From Methylobacterium durans (GTDB taxonomy: Bacteria; Pseudomonadota; Alphaproteobacteria; Rhizobiales; Beijerinckiaceae), in the NCBI RefSeq assembly GCF_003173715.1, contig NZ_CP029550.1:2418001-2482000 (forward strand): a stretch of DNA of 64,000 nt, in the 5' to 3' direction. The translations under genes were made by a program, and so were the position numbers. The notes beneath the pieces were generated by a model. It was not told where the DNA came from. It made no database searches and saw nothing but the letters and a program-made list of their open reading frames with translations. Below, one piece after another: positions 43,405-51,760 of this stretch. Position 1 is the first letter of the stretch, and each line of letters begins with the position of its first letter.

Positions 43405-44637
43405 TCAGGCCGCCTGCAGGGCGGCACGGGCCTCGCGGCGGCGGGAGCGGCGGCCGGGCTCGGTGGTGGCGTCGAGCCAGATCACGAGGGCGAGCGCCAC
43501 AAGGGCCGGGGCGCCGAGCGCCAGGAACGCGCCGGTCCAGCCGAGGAAGGACTGGGCGAGGCCCCCGTACCAGGCGGAGAGCGCCCCGCCGATCCCCTGC
43601 ACGGCGTTGACGGTGCCGAGCGCCGTCTGGGTCCGGCCCGAGCCCCAGGTCAGGTCGGCCACCACGACCGGCACCGCGACGCCGACGATGCCGGAGGCGA
43701 CGCCGTCGAGGATCTCCGCCGAGATCAGCCAGAGCGGATCGTCGATGAAGCCGGAGAGCGCGGCCCGCACCGGCAGGACCGCGAAGGCGACCAGGAGGAG
43801 CTTGCGGCGTCCGCGCTTGTCGGCGAGCGAGCCGGCGAACAGGGCGACCGGGATCATCACGAGCTGGGCCACCATGACGTAGCGCGCGGTCCAGCTCGTG
43901 GCGTCGGCCGCGGTGGCGACGAGCTTCTGGCCGAGCAGGGTCAGCATGCCGCCGTTGCCGAGGTTGAACAGGGCGAGCGCCAGCGCCAGCACCATCAGCT
44001 TGCGGCTCGACAGCACGCTGCGGATGCCCGCCCGCTCGGGATGGTCGTCCGGATCGTCCTCCTTCCAGCCGACCGCCCGGCGCTCGCTGTAGCAATGGCC
44101 GGGCGTCGTCGCGGTGGCGACGATGGCGAGCACCGCCATCGCGCCGAGCACCCAGAAGGCGACCGCCGGCCCGAGATAGGGCGTGCCGACGCTGATGAGC
44201 CCGGCCGCGATCAGTATGCCGACGTGGTTGTAGGCCTGGTTGCGGCCCTGCTGCTTCGGGAATCTGTCCTTGCCGACGATGCCGAGGGTCAGGGCCGTCA
44301 CCGCGGGCAGGAGCAGGGTGCCGCCCGCCGCCGCGAGGAGCTGGGCCGCGAACACGGTTCCGAAGGCCCGGGCCGGCAGCAGCAGCAGCGTCCCGGCGAG
44401 GATCGCCGCGCAGGCGGCCCCGATCAGGAGGCGCGGCCGCCCGAGCCGGTCGACGAGGGCGCCGAAGGGCCCGCTGAGGAAGAGGGTGCCGATGCCGACG
44501 AGGGTGGTGACGAAGCCGACCCGGGCCGGGCTCCACGAGCCGGTCTCCGCGAGCCAGGTGCCGAGAAACGGCCCGAGGCCGCCCTGAATGTCACCGATGA
44601 AGACGTTGATGAGGCCGAGATGGGTGGTGGCGTTCAT
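43405..44637 (-). CDS. MFS transporter
   Basis: A 410-residue major facilitator superfamily protein with about 12 helices. Typical motifs are FGALVDRLGRPRLLIGAAC between helices 2 and 3 (motif A) and LFAGSLADKRGRRKLLLVAF between helices 8 and 9. The central loop is long and charged (around GWKEDDPDDHPERAG). The start ATG at 44637 precedes THLGLINVFIGDIQGGLGPF. The substrate cannot be inferred from sequence; drug or metabolite efflux is possible. A dispersed repeat lies upstream. Confidence 0.86.
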   Translation of the reverse strand: MNATTHLGLINVFIGDIQGGLGPFLGTWLAETGSWSPARVGFVTTLVGIGTLFLSGPFGALVDRLGRPRLLIGAACAAILAGTLLLLPARAFGTVFAAQLLAAAGGTLLLPAVTALTLGIVGKDRFPKQQGRNQAYNHVGILIAAGLISVGTPYLGPAVAFWVLGAMAVLAIVATATTPGHCYSERRAVGWKEDDPDDHPERAGIRSVLSSRKLMVLALALALFNLGNGGMLTLLGQKLVATAADATSWTARYVMVAQLVMIPVALFAGSLADKRGRRKLLLVAFAVLPVRAALSGFIDDPLWLISAEILDGVASGIVGVAVPVVVADLTWGSGRTQTALGTVNAVQGIGGALSAWYGGLAQSFLGWTGAFLALGAPALVALALVIWLDATTEPGRRSRRREARAALQAA

Positions 44638-44747
44638 GAATCCGGAAACTGGCGGTGGGACGGCGACGGCGACGGCGCCGCGCCCCCCTCAATGCGCAAG
44701 CCTGGCCAGATGGATCCCGCGCGCGGGCGTTTTCCTGTGATCGTGCC

Positions 44748-44872
44748 CCCACCTCTCCCGTTCGGGAGAGGTCGAGTCGGCGAAGCCGACCGGGTGAGGG
44801 GTGCGAGCTTTCCGGAAAGACCTGTACCCGTCACCCCCGACCCTCTCCCGAACGGGAGAGGGGACCCGCGCT
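44748..44872. repeat. Dispersed palindromic element, unit 4 (best-preserved copy)
   Basis: CACCTCTCCCGTTCGGGAG then AGG, a hairpin GTCGGCGAAGCCGAC, CCGGGTGAGGGGTGCGAGC, centre CTTTCCGGAAAG, CCCGTCACCC, and CCTCTCCCGAACGGGAGAGG. Both arm-tip hairpins have the same 7-bp stem with TT or AA loops. It lies between the MFS start and the secB stop, both on the minus strand, and is a plausible secB 3'-end element. Confidence 0.78.
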
Positions 44873-44911
44873 CGATCCGGCCGGGCTGCGTTCCGGGGGC
44901 CGCGGCGGAGC

Positions 44912-45421
44912 TCAGGCGTCCAGGGGGCCGCCGGCCTGCTGGCCCTGCGCTTCCATCGCCTTCTGGCGGTAGAGGCCGACGAAATCGATCGGATCGATGT
45001 AGAGGGGCGGGAAACCGCCGTTGCGCACCGCCTCGGCGACGATCTGACGCGCGAAGGGGAAGAGCAGGCGCGGGCACTCGATCATCACCGCCGGATGGAG
45101 CTGGTCCTGCGGGATGTTGCGCATGCGGAAGATGCCGGCGTACTTCAGGTCGAAGGCGAACAGCACCTCGTTGTTGATCTTGGCGTCGCCCTCCAGCGTC
45201 AGCTCGACCTCGAAATCGGCCTCCGCGAGCTGCTGGGCGTTGACGTTGACCTGGATGTTGATCTGCGGGCCCTGGCCCTCCTGCGGCTGCAGCGAGCGCG
45301 GCGCATTCGGGTTCTCGAACGACAGGTCCTTGGCGTACTGGGCCAGCGCGTTGATCGCGGGCGCGTTGTCGGCCTGCGCCGTGGCGCCACCGTTGCCGTT
45401 CGGTGCCGGAGAGTCGGCCAT
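44912..45421 (-). CDS. secB: Protein-export chaperone SecB
   Basis: A 169-residue tetrameric chaperone that keeps preproteins unfolded and hands them to SecA. Family segments are [39 protein letters not shown], and [20 protein letters not shown] with [12 protein letters not shown] near the end. GAGGAGGATGAACCGCC is upstream of the ATG. secB beside a divergent Tim44-like gene is the usual alphaproteobacterial order, but the commonly adjacent fxsA was not found. Confidence 0.95.
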   Translation of the reverse strand: MADSPAPNGNGGATAQADNAPAINALAQYAKDLSFENPNAPRSLQPQEGQGPQINIQVNVNAQQLAEADFEVELTLEGDAKINNEVLFAFDLKYAGIFRMRNIPQDQLHPAVMIECPRLLFPFARQIVAEAVRNGGFPPLYIDPIDFVGLYRQKAMEAQGQQAGGPLDA

Positions 45422-45873
45422 GGCGGTTCATCCTCCTCGAAGATCGTCTGGAGCGGCCGGGATCCCGGTGCCGTCGCTGGCGGGTCGCGGGTTACGGCGA
45501 GCCCGGGTCCCGCGAAGCCGGTGCGGGAGCGCGCTAACATGCCCGCCCGGCGGGAACAAGCAAGACGCGGGGGCGGGCGCGGGCCGGGATGCCGGCGCGA
45601 CACCACGCCTGCGTGCAGGTCCCGCAGATCGTGCGCCGGCGCGCCTGGAACCCTCCGGCACGACGCCCCATATGCCCGATCATGCGGATCGGACCTTCAA
45701 ACTCCGGCTCGATCCTTGCGCAGGGGTCCGTTAAGAGCCCGACATGACATTCAGGCCCGGCCGGCGGCCTCACCTTCGCCTTGCTCGCGGTGCGTCATGA
45801 CGGGCATGAAGGGGCGTGCGGCGAACGGACGGACCCTCTGGCAAGCGGTGCGGCGGCCACCATCGGATCGGTG
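45422..45873. other. Gene-free stretch between secB and the Tim44-like gene
   Basis: No convincing gene in 452 bp; a 79-codon minus-strand frame here is rich in Cys/Arg and looks non-coding. It should hold the divergent promoters of secB and the Tim44-like gene. Near 45727 a CCGTTAAGAG element could be half of a TTAA-type regulator site, but only one half is present. An fxsA-like gene, common at this spot, is missing. Confidence 0.4.
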
Positions 45874-46599
45874 ATGCAGGATTCCTTCGATATTACGACC
45901 CTGATCTTTCTGGCTCTCGCGGTCTTCGTGATCTGGCGCCTCCGCTCCGTGCTCGGCCAGAAGACCGGCGCGGAGCGCTCGCCCTTCAAGCCGCTCGACC
46001 GCAGCCGCACCGAGCCGCCGGCCGGCCGCCAGGAGGGCGACAACGTCGTGCGCCTGCCGGGCGCCGACCGGGCGCAGCCGGCCGACCGGGGTCAGGCTGC
46101 CGTCGCCGAGGTGCGGGACTGGCGCGGCATCGCGGAGCCGGGTTCGGCGGTCGCCCGCGGCCTGGAGCAGGTCGTGCAGATCGAGCCGGCCTTCGATCCG
46201 CGCGCCTTCGTGGACGGCGCCAAATCCGCCTACGAGACCATCGTCATCGCCTTCGCCAAGGGCGACCGCAAGACCCTGCGCACGCTCCTCTCCCGCGAGG
46301 TGGGCGAGGGCTTCGAGCGGGCCATCGGCGAGCGCGAGCGCAACCGCCAGACCGTCGAGACCACCTTCGTCTCGATCGACAAGGCCGAGATCGTCGCGGT
46401 CGACGTGCGCAACCGCGTCGCCCAGATCACCGTGCGCTTCCTCTCGAACCTGATCACGGCGACCCGCAACGCCGAGGGCGCCGTCGTCGACGGCAGCGCC
46501 GAGACCGTGGTCGAGGTGCCCGATGTCTGGACCTTCGCCCGCACCCTCGGCAGCCGCGACCCGAACTGGCAGCTCGTCGCCACCGAGGCCGGCAACTGA
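45874..46599 (+). CDS. Tim44/TimA family membrane-associated protein
   Basis: A 241-residue protein with an N-terminal helix (DITTLIFLALAVFVIWRLRS), a charged Pro-rich linker, and a C-terminal Tim44-like domain from about residue 110 (FDPRAFVDGAKSAYETIVIA, FAKGDRKTLRTLLSREVGEG, FARTLGSRDPNWQLVATEAG). Alphaproteobacterial TimA is related to mitochondrial Tim44 and is placed near the protein-export gene secB. The ATG at 45874 (or GTG 45871) is used because the family helix begins there. mltA follows after 13 bp. Confidence 0.88.
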   Translation: MQDSFDITTLIFLALAVFVIWRLRSVLGQKTGAERSPFKPLDRSRTEPPAGRQEGDNVVRLPGADRAQPADRGQAAVAEVRDWRGIAEPGSAVARGLEQVVQIEPAFDPRAFVDGAKSAYETIVIAFAKGDRKTLRTLLSREVGEGFERAIGERERNRQTVETTFVSIDKAEIVAVDVRNRVAQITVRFLSNLITATRNAEGAVVDGSAETVVEVPDVWTFARTLGSRDPNWQLVATEAGN

Positions 46600-46612
46600 T
46601 CCTGCTGATGCC

Positions 46613-47863
46613 GTGCGTGACGAAACGGTAGGACGCCGCGCGGCCCGGACCGGGGCCGCGCTCGCGGCCGCGATCCTGTCCCTGTCCTTCGCCCAGTCCT
46701 GCCCACATGCCGGCTCGGCCGCCCGCGCGGCCGAGCCGTTGCGCGTCGGCGATGCGCCCGCCGGGCCGACGCGCGTCGGCGACGCCGTGCTGGAGCCCGT
46801 CGCGGCCGATGCCCTGCCCGGCTTCCCCGGCGCCGATCCGGCCGCCGCCCTCGACGCCTTCCGCCGCACCTGCGCCGGCAATCCGGCCCTCCAGCTCGCC
46901 GCCGTGGCGGGCCGGGCCGGGGATCTCGCGGCGGCCTGCGACGCGGCGCAGAGCGTGGCTCCCGAGGCGGCCGGCGCCTTCTTCGCGGGACGCTTCGAGG
47001 CCTACCGGGTGGTGCGGCCTGCCGACGGGACGAACCCGGAGCGGCGCGCGGGCTTCCTCACCGGCTATTTCGAGCCGGAACTCGTGGGCTCGCTCACACC
47101 GGATCCGAACCACACCGCCCCGGTCCTCGCGCGGCCGGACGACCTCGTGAGCTTCGAGCCGGGCGAGACCCGGCCGGGCCTCGACCCGGCGCTCCGCGCT
47201 GCCCGCGCCGTCGGGGACGGCTTCGAGCCCTATCCGGACCGGGCCGCGATCGAGGACGGCGCCCTGGCCGAGCGGGGCAGGCCCCTCCTCTACCTGCGCG
47301 ACGCGGTCGACCTGTTCGTGCTGCAGGTGCAGGGCTCGGGGCGGGTGCGGCTGCCGGACGGGCGCTCCGTCCGGGTGCTCTACGACGGGCGCAACGGCCG
47401 CCCCTACACCTCGGTCGCCAAGCTGATCGTGGCGGAGGGCCGGCTGCCGCTGGAGGGCCTGACGCTCGCCCGCTGGACGGCCTGGCTGCGCGACAACCCG
47501 GCGGACGGGCGCCGCCTGATGCGGAAGAACGCCTCCTACATCTTCTTCCGCCTCGCGGCGGTGGAGGATGCCGCGCTCGGGCCGCCGGGAGCCGCCGGCG
47601 CGCCGCTCTCGCCCGGGCGCAGCCTCGCCGTCGACGCCAACCTCTGGCGCTACGGCCTGCCCTTCTGGCTGGAGGGGCGCCTGCCGGGCGGTGCTGCCGA
47701 GGCGGGCCGCCTCGTCGTCGCGGCCGATACGGGCTCGGCGATCGTCGGGCCGGCGCGGGGCGATCTCTATCTCGGCACCGGCGCCGAGGCCGGGGTGGCG
47801 GCCGGCAACCTGCGCGACGCGGTGGGCTTCGTGGTGCTGCTGCCGAAGCCGGCCACGCCATGA
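46613..47863 (+). CDS. mltA: Membrane-bound lytic murein transglycosylase A
   Basis: A 416-residue MltA-family enzyme cleaving the glycan strand of murein to 1,6-anhydromuropeptides. The signal peptide is near the N-terminus (RTGAALAAAILSLSFAQSCP). The MltA domain shows FLTGYFEPELVGSLTPDPNH, LFVLQVQGSGRVRLPDGRSV, IFFRLAAVEDA-type YIFFR, and the 3D domain with VAADTGSAIVGPARGDLYLG, including catalytic Asp. No classical lipobox is certain (the Cys in AQSCPH is not well placed). GTG at 46613 is the best start; no strong SD. It overlaps smr by 4 bp. Confidence 0.9.
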   Translation: MRDETVGRRAARTGAALAAAILSLSFAQSCPHAGSAARAAEPLRVGDAPAGPTRVGDAVLEPVAADALPGFPGADPAAALDAFRRTCAGNPALQLAAVAGRAGDLAAACDAAQSVAPEAAGAFFAGRFEAYRVVRPADGTNPERRAGFLTGYFEPELVGSLTPDPNHTAPVLARPDDLVSFEPGETRPGLDPALRAARAVGDGFEPYPDRAAIEDGALAERGRPLLYLRDAVDLFVLQVQGSGRVRLPDGRSVRVLYDGRNGRPYTSVAKLIVAEGRLPLEGLTLARWTAWLRDNPADGRRLMRKNASYIFFRLAAVEDAALGPPGAAGAPLSPGRSLAVDANLWRYGLPFWLEGRLPGGAAEAGRLVVAADTGSAIVGPARGDLYLGTGAEAGVAAGNLRDAVGFVVLLPKPATP

Positions 47864-48515
47864 GACCGCCCGGCGCACCCGTGCGCTCACCGAGGCGGAG
47901 AGCCGCCTCTGGAACGAGATCGCGCGGCTCGTGACCCCCTTGCGCGGGCGGGCGCGGCCGAAGCTCCCGGAGCCGGAGGCCGCCACGGCCAAACCTGTGG
48001 CCAAGCCCGCCAAATCCGTGGCCAAGCCCGTGGGCAAGGTGGCCGTGAAACCGCCGGCGAACGTTCCGGTCCGGGAGGGCCCGGTGCCAGGGGCCTCGGT
48101 TCGTCCCTCCGCCCGGCTCGCCGCGCCGACGATGCCGCCCTACCAGGCGCCCCCGCCCGTGCCGCCCCCGGCGACCGGCGGCCTGGAGCGGCGCGCCCGC
48201 ATCGGCCTCAAGCGCGGCACGCTGCCCGTCGAGGCCCGGATCGACCTGCACGGGCTCTATCAGGCCGAGGCGCACGCGGCCCTCGTCGGCTTCCTGATGC
48301 GCTGCCGGGCGGCCGGCCACGCCCACGTCCTCGTCGTGACGGGCAAGGGCGGGCCGTCCTTCGACGACGCCTTCTCGGAGCGCGGCGTGCTGCGCCGGAG
48401 CGTGCCCCACTGGCTGCGCGGACCGGATCTGCGCGGCATCGTGCTGGGCTTCGAGGCGGCGGCGCGCCATCACGGTGGGGAAGGCGCCCTCTACGTCCGG
48501 TTGCGCCGGCGCTGA
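47860..48515 (+). CDS. Smr domain protein, start-proximal frameshift
   Basis: A Smr/MutS2-C-type putative nuclease domain occupies the C-terminal half: VEARIDLHGLYQAEAHAALV, VLVVTGKGG (conserved TGKG), and VPHWLRGPDLRGIVLGFEAA. The N-terminus has the typical ALTEAESRLWNEIARLVTPL, and the middle is a Lys/Pro/Val linker. No in-frame start exists after the mltA stop. ATG 47860, overlapping that stop as ATGA, becomes in frame if one C is added to a CCC run (47869-47871 or 47878-47880). This is a likely homopolymer undercall; otherwise the gene is disrupted. Confidence 0.83.
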
Positions 48516-48619
48516 CGGGCCGTCCGCGACCGGCAGCCGGCGGCCCCGAGCGGGACTTGAGCCCGACCACGAAACGCGGTATGGACAGGTGCCCTCCTAC
48601 AAGCGCCGTACCGCATCCG

Positions 48620-48701
48620 TGAGCCGCGTGGGCTCAGCCAAGTCGATGCTCGGGGCCACCAAACACTGCGTGACCTGACTTGTTGGCGCCCCCGCGGCGC
48701 C
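48620..48701 (+). promoter_or_regulatory. Two perfect hairpins in the rho leader
   Basis: TGAGCC-GCGTG-GGCTCA (48620-48636) and GGCGCC-CCCGC-GGCGCC (48685-48701), each a 6-bp stem with a 5-base loop, lie 60-140 bases before the rho start. In other bacteria rho is autoregulated through its leader, so these may take part; the second could instead terminate the smr transcript. Confidence 0.4.
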
Positions 48702-48760
48702 CGGCGCGAAACATCATTCCCGTCCCGTCAACGTCCCCCTTTGCCGGTCTATCGCTCCAC

Positions 48761-50104
48761 ATGACGCAAACCCCCGATGTCCTCGCCACCGCGGACCTGC
48801 CGACCGATGGCAGCATCGCCGCTGCCGATCTCGACGGCATCCGTGAGATCAAGCTCCAGGACCTCAAGTCGAAGACGCCGACCGACCTGATCGCCTTCGC
48901 CGAGGAGGTCGAGGTCGAGAACGCCTCGACCATGCGCAAGCAGGAGCTGATGTTCGCCATCCTGAAGCAGCTCGCTGCCAAGGAGGTCGAGATCATCGGC
49001 TCCGGCACCGTCGAGGTGCTGCAGGACGGCTTCGGCTTCCTGCGCTCGAACGACTCGAACTACCTGCCGGGCCCGGACGACATCTACATCTCGCCGACCC
49101 AGATCCGCCGCTTCGGCCTGCGCACCGGCGACACCGTCGAGGGCCCGATCCGCGGGCCCAAGGACGGCGAGCGCTACTTCGCGCTCCTCAAGGTCAACAC
49201 GATCAACTTCGAGAACCCGGAGAAGATCAAGCACAAGGTCCATTTCGACAACCTGACGCCGCTCTTCCCGACGAAGCGGTTCAAGCTCGAGCTGGACAAC
49301 CCGACCAAGAAGGATTTCTCGCCGCGCATCATCGACATCGTCGCGCCGATCGGGAAGGGCCAGCGCGCGCTGATCGTGGCGCCGCCCCGCACGGGCAAGA
49401 CCGTGCTGATGCAGAACATCGCCCAGTCGATCACCCTCAACCACCCCGAATGCTACCTCATCGTGCTGCTCATCGACGAGCGGCCCGAGGAGGTGACCGA
49501 CATGCAGCGCTCGGTGAAGGGCGAGGTCATCGCCTCGACCTTCGACGAGCCGGCGACCCGCCACGTGCAGGTGGCCGAGATGGTGATCGAGAAGGCCAAG
49601 CGCCTCGTCGAGCACGGGCGCGACGTCGTCATCCTGCTCGACTCGATCACCCGCCTCGGCCGCGCCTACAACACGGTGGTGCCCTCCTCCGGCAAGGTGC
49701 TGACGGGCGGCGTCGACGCCAACGCCCTGCAGCGCCCGAAGCGCTTCTTCGGCGCGGCCCGCAACATCGAGGAGGGCGGCTCGCTCACCATCATCGCGAC
49801 CGCGCTGATCGACACCGGCTCGCGCATGGACGAGGTGATCTTCGAGGAGTTCAAGGGCACCGGCAATTCCGAGATCATCCTGGACCGCAAGGTCTCCGAC
49901 AAGCGCATCTTCCCGGCCATCGACATCACCCGCTCCGGCACCCGCAAGGAGGAGCTCCTGGTGCCGCCGGACGCGCTCAAGAAGACCTACGTGCTGCGCC
50001 GCATCCTCAACCCGATGGGCGTCACCGACGCGATCGAGTTCCTGCTCGACAAGCTGCGCCAGACGAAGAGCAACGGCGACTTCTTCGACTCGATGAACAC
50101 CTGA
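48761..50104 (+). CDS. rho: Transcription termination factor Rho
   Basis: An RNA-dependent hexameric ATPase ending transcription. The 447 residues contain the N-terminal Rho domain ([20 protein letters not shown]), the RNA-binding cold-shock-like fold ([20 protein letters not shown]), Walker A ([20 protein letters not shown]), Walker B ([18 protein letters not shown]), the Q- and R-loops ([13 protein letters not shown] and [20 protein letters not shown]) and the end [16 protein letters not shown]. The start at ATG 48761 adds about 25 residues before the conserved REIKLQDLK; the SD is weak. mnmE, mnmG, rsmG, parA and parB follow. Confidence 0.97.
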   Translation: MTQTPDVLATADLPTDGSIAAADLDGIREIKLQDLKSKTPTDLIAFAEEVEVENASTMRKQELMFAILKQLAAKEVEIIGSGTVEVLQDGFGFLRSNDSNYLPGPDDIYISPTQIRRFGLRTGDTVEGPIRGPKDGERYFALLKVNTINFENPEKIKHKVHFDNLTPLFPTKRFKLELDNPTKKDFSPRIIDIVAPIGKGQRALIVAPPRTGKTVLMQNIAQSITLNHPECYLIVLLIDERPEEVTDMQRSVKGEVIASTFDEPATRHVQVAEMVIEKAKRLVEHGRDVVILLDSITRLGRAYNTVVPSSGKVLTGGVDANALQRPKRFFGAARNIEEGGSLTIIATALIDTGSRMDEVIFEEFKGTGNSEIILDRKVSDKRIFPAIDITRSGTRKEELLVPPDALKKTYVLRRILNPMGVTDAIEFLLDKLRQTKSNGDFFDSMNT

Positions 50105-50159
50105 GAGCCCGCGCGGGCCGCGCCCGGCGCGGCCCCGCCCTCGCCGGACGCGCGCCCGC

Positions 50160-51466
50160 ATGGCGAGCCCCCCACCCTCTTCGCCCCCGCGAGCGGCTTC
50201 GGCCGGGCGGCCATCGCCGTCATCCGGCTCACCGGCCCGGCCTGCGAGTCCCTGCTGAGCGCGCTCGCGGGCACCTGCCCGCCGCCGCGGCGCCTCAGCC
50301 TCAGAACCCTGCGCGATCCGGACACGGGAGAGATCCTCGACCGCGCCCTCGTCGCGTGGCTGCCGGGCCCGGCGACCTACACGGGCGAGGACATGGCGGA
50401 ACTCCACCTCCACGGCGGCCTCGCCGTGCGCGCGGGCGTGATCCGGGCGCTCTCCGCCTTTCCCGGATGCCGGGCGGCCGAGCCCGGTGCCTTCACCCGC
50501 CGCGCCGTCGATCACGGGCGCCTCGGCCTCACCGAGGCCGAGGGCATCGGCGATCTCATCGACGCGGAGACCGAGGCGCAGCGGCGTCAGGCGCTCCGCC
50601 AGCTCGACGGAGCGCTTGGCCGCCAGGTGGCCGAGTGGCGGACCCGGGCGATCGAATGCCTCGCGGGCGCCGAGGCCGCCCTCGACTTCTCCGACGAGGG
50701 CGACGTCGACGCGGCGGGGCTCGACGCGGCCCTCCTCGGCAAGGCCTCCGCCCTCCGCGACGAGATCGCCGCCGCGCTCCACGACGACCGCCGCGGCGAG
50801 CGGCTGCGCGAGGGGTTCTGCGTGGTGCTCGCCGGCCCGCCGAATGCCGGCAAGTCCACCCTCCTCAACGCGCTGAGCCGGCGCGAGGCGGCGATCGTCT
50901 CCGACATGCCGGGCACCACCCGCGACGCGATCGAGGTCCGCTGCGATCTCGGCGGCCTGCCAATCCTCCTCGTCGACACGGCGGGCTTGCGCGAGACGGA
51001 GGATCGCGTCGAGGCCGAGGGCATCCGGCGCACCCGTGCCCGGATGGCGAGCGCCGACCTCGTGCTGCATCTCTCGGCCGCGGACGAGCCGGCGCGCGAG
51101 CGGTCGGACGGCGGCCCGAGCGGCCTCCTCGTGACGACCAAGGCGGATCTGGCGGAGGCGGGCGGGGCGGGCCTTGCCGTCTCCGCCGTGACCGGACGGG
51201 GCCTCGACCATCTGCTCGACGCGATCGAGGCCCGTGCTCGGGCCGATCTCGGCGGCGGCGACGCCCTCATCACCCGCGAGCGGCACCGGGACGCCCTCAC
51301 CCGCTGCGTCGCGAGCCTCGACCGGGTGGTGGCCGGCGCGCCGCTTCCCGAACTCGTCGCCGAGGATCTGCGCCTCGCGGTGCGCGCCCTCGGCGAGGTC
51401 GGCGGCCATGTCGGGGTCGAGGAGATGCTGGACCGCCTGTTCGCCGGCTTCTGCATCGGCAAGTGA
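50160..51466 (+). CDS. mnmE: tRNA modification GTPase MnmE, 5' frameshift
   Basis: With MnmG it installs the cmnm5 group on wobble U34 of tRNAs. The residues from about 76 on are intact in one frame: DMAELHLHGGLAVRAGVIRA, GEFT-like GAFTRRAV, the G domain (LAGPPNAGKSTLLNALSRRE, MPGTTRDAIEV, LVDTAGLRETEDRVE), and the C-terminal FCIGK. N-terminal sequence (TLFAPASGFGRAAIAVIRLT) lies in the same frame, but that frame has no start codon. ATG 50160 (MASPP...) joins it only if the six-C run 50168-50173 had seven, which gives 435 residues, the normal length. Confidence 0.9.
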
Positions 51467-51486
51467 TTTTGCATCGGCAAGTGATT
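51451..51486 (+). repeat. 18-bp tandem duplication over the mnmE stop codon
   Basis: TGCATCGGCAAGTGATTT occurs twice head-to-tail. The first copy codes for Cys-Ile-Gly-Lys-stop of MnmE; the second repeats these codons just after the stop. AT-rich sequence (GAAAGTTATTTTCTATCAAT) follows directly. The catalytic C-terminus is unaffected. It looks like a small slippage or repair duplication. Confidence 0.7.
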
Positions 51487-51565
51487 TTTGAAAGTTATTT
51501 TCTATCAATAGTTTAGTGCGCCTTCTGCCCGATGCTTCAGCACTGCGTGGAACGGCTCGGGCGCG

Positions 51566-51688
51566 GGTTCCCTCTCCTGTTCGGGATAGGGACAGGGTGA
51601 CGGATCCAAGTCCTTCCGGAGAGGTCGCACCCGACACCCGGTCGGCGTGCCGCGGACTCGACCACTCCCGCGCGGGAGAGGTGGGGCG
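51566..51688. repeat. Dispersed palindromic element, unit 5 (degenerate)
   Basis: TTCCCTCTCCTGTTCGGGAT, AGGGACAGGGTGACGG, centre CCTTCCGGAGAGG, CACCCGACACCCGG, GTCGGCGTGCCGCGGAC, and CACTCCCGCGCGGGAGAGG. Its left arm has several substitutions, and the order of the arms is inverted relative to unit 4. It lies between the mnmE end and the mnmG start. Confidence 0.68.
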
Positions 51689-51760
51689 GAACCGCCATCA
51701 CGCTGGGAGCGGTGAGACGGCGCGTTGACGGAAATCCCGTCGCGCGCGTAATCACCGCCC

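Noticed and set aside
44748..44872. Dispersed palindromic repeats read as CRISPR repeats
   Set aside because: The copies are kilobases apart or back-to-back without unique spacers, and the units are about 120 bp with internal dyads, unlike CRISPR repeats.
45534..45773. 79-codon minus-strand frame between secB and the Tim44-like gene, considered as a possible fxsA
   Set aside because: No membrane helices or FxsA motifs; the sequence is Cys/Arg-rich and looks non-coding.
48749..51637. 962-codon minus-strand frame opposite rho and mnmE
   Set aside because: Antisense shadow of two conserved genes; no protein family is recognisable.
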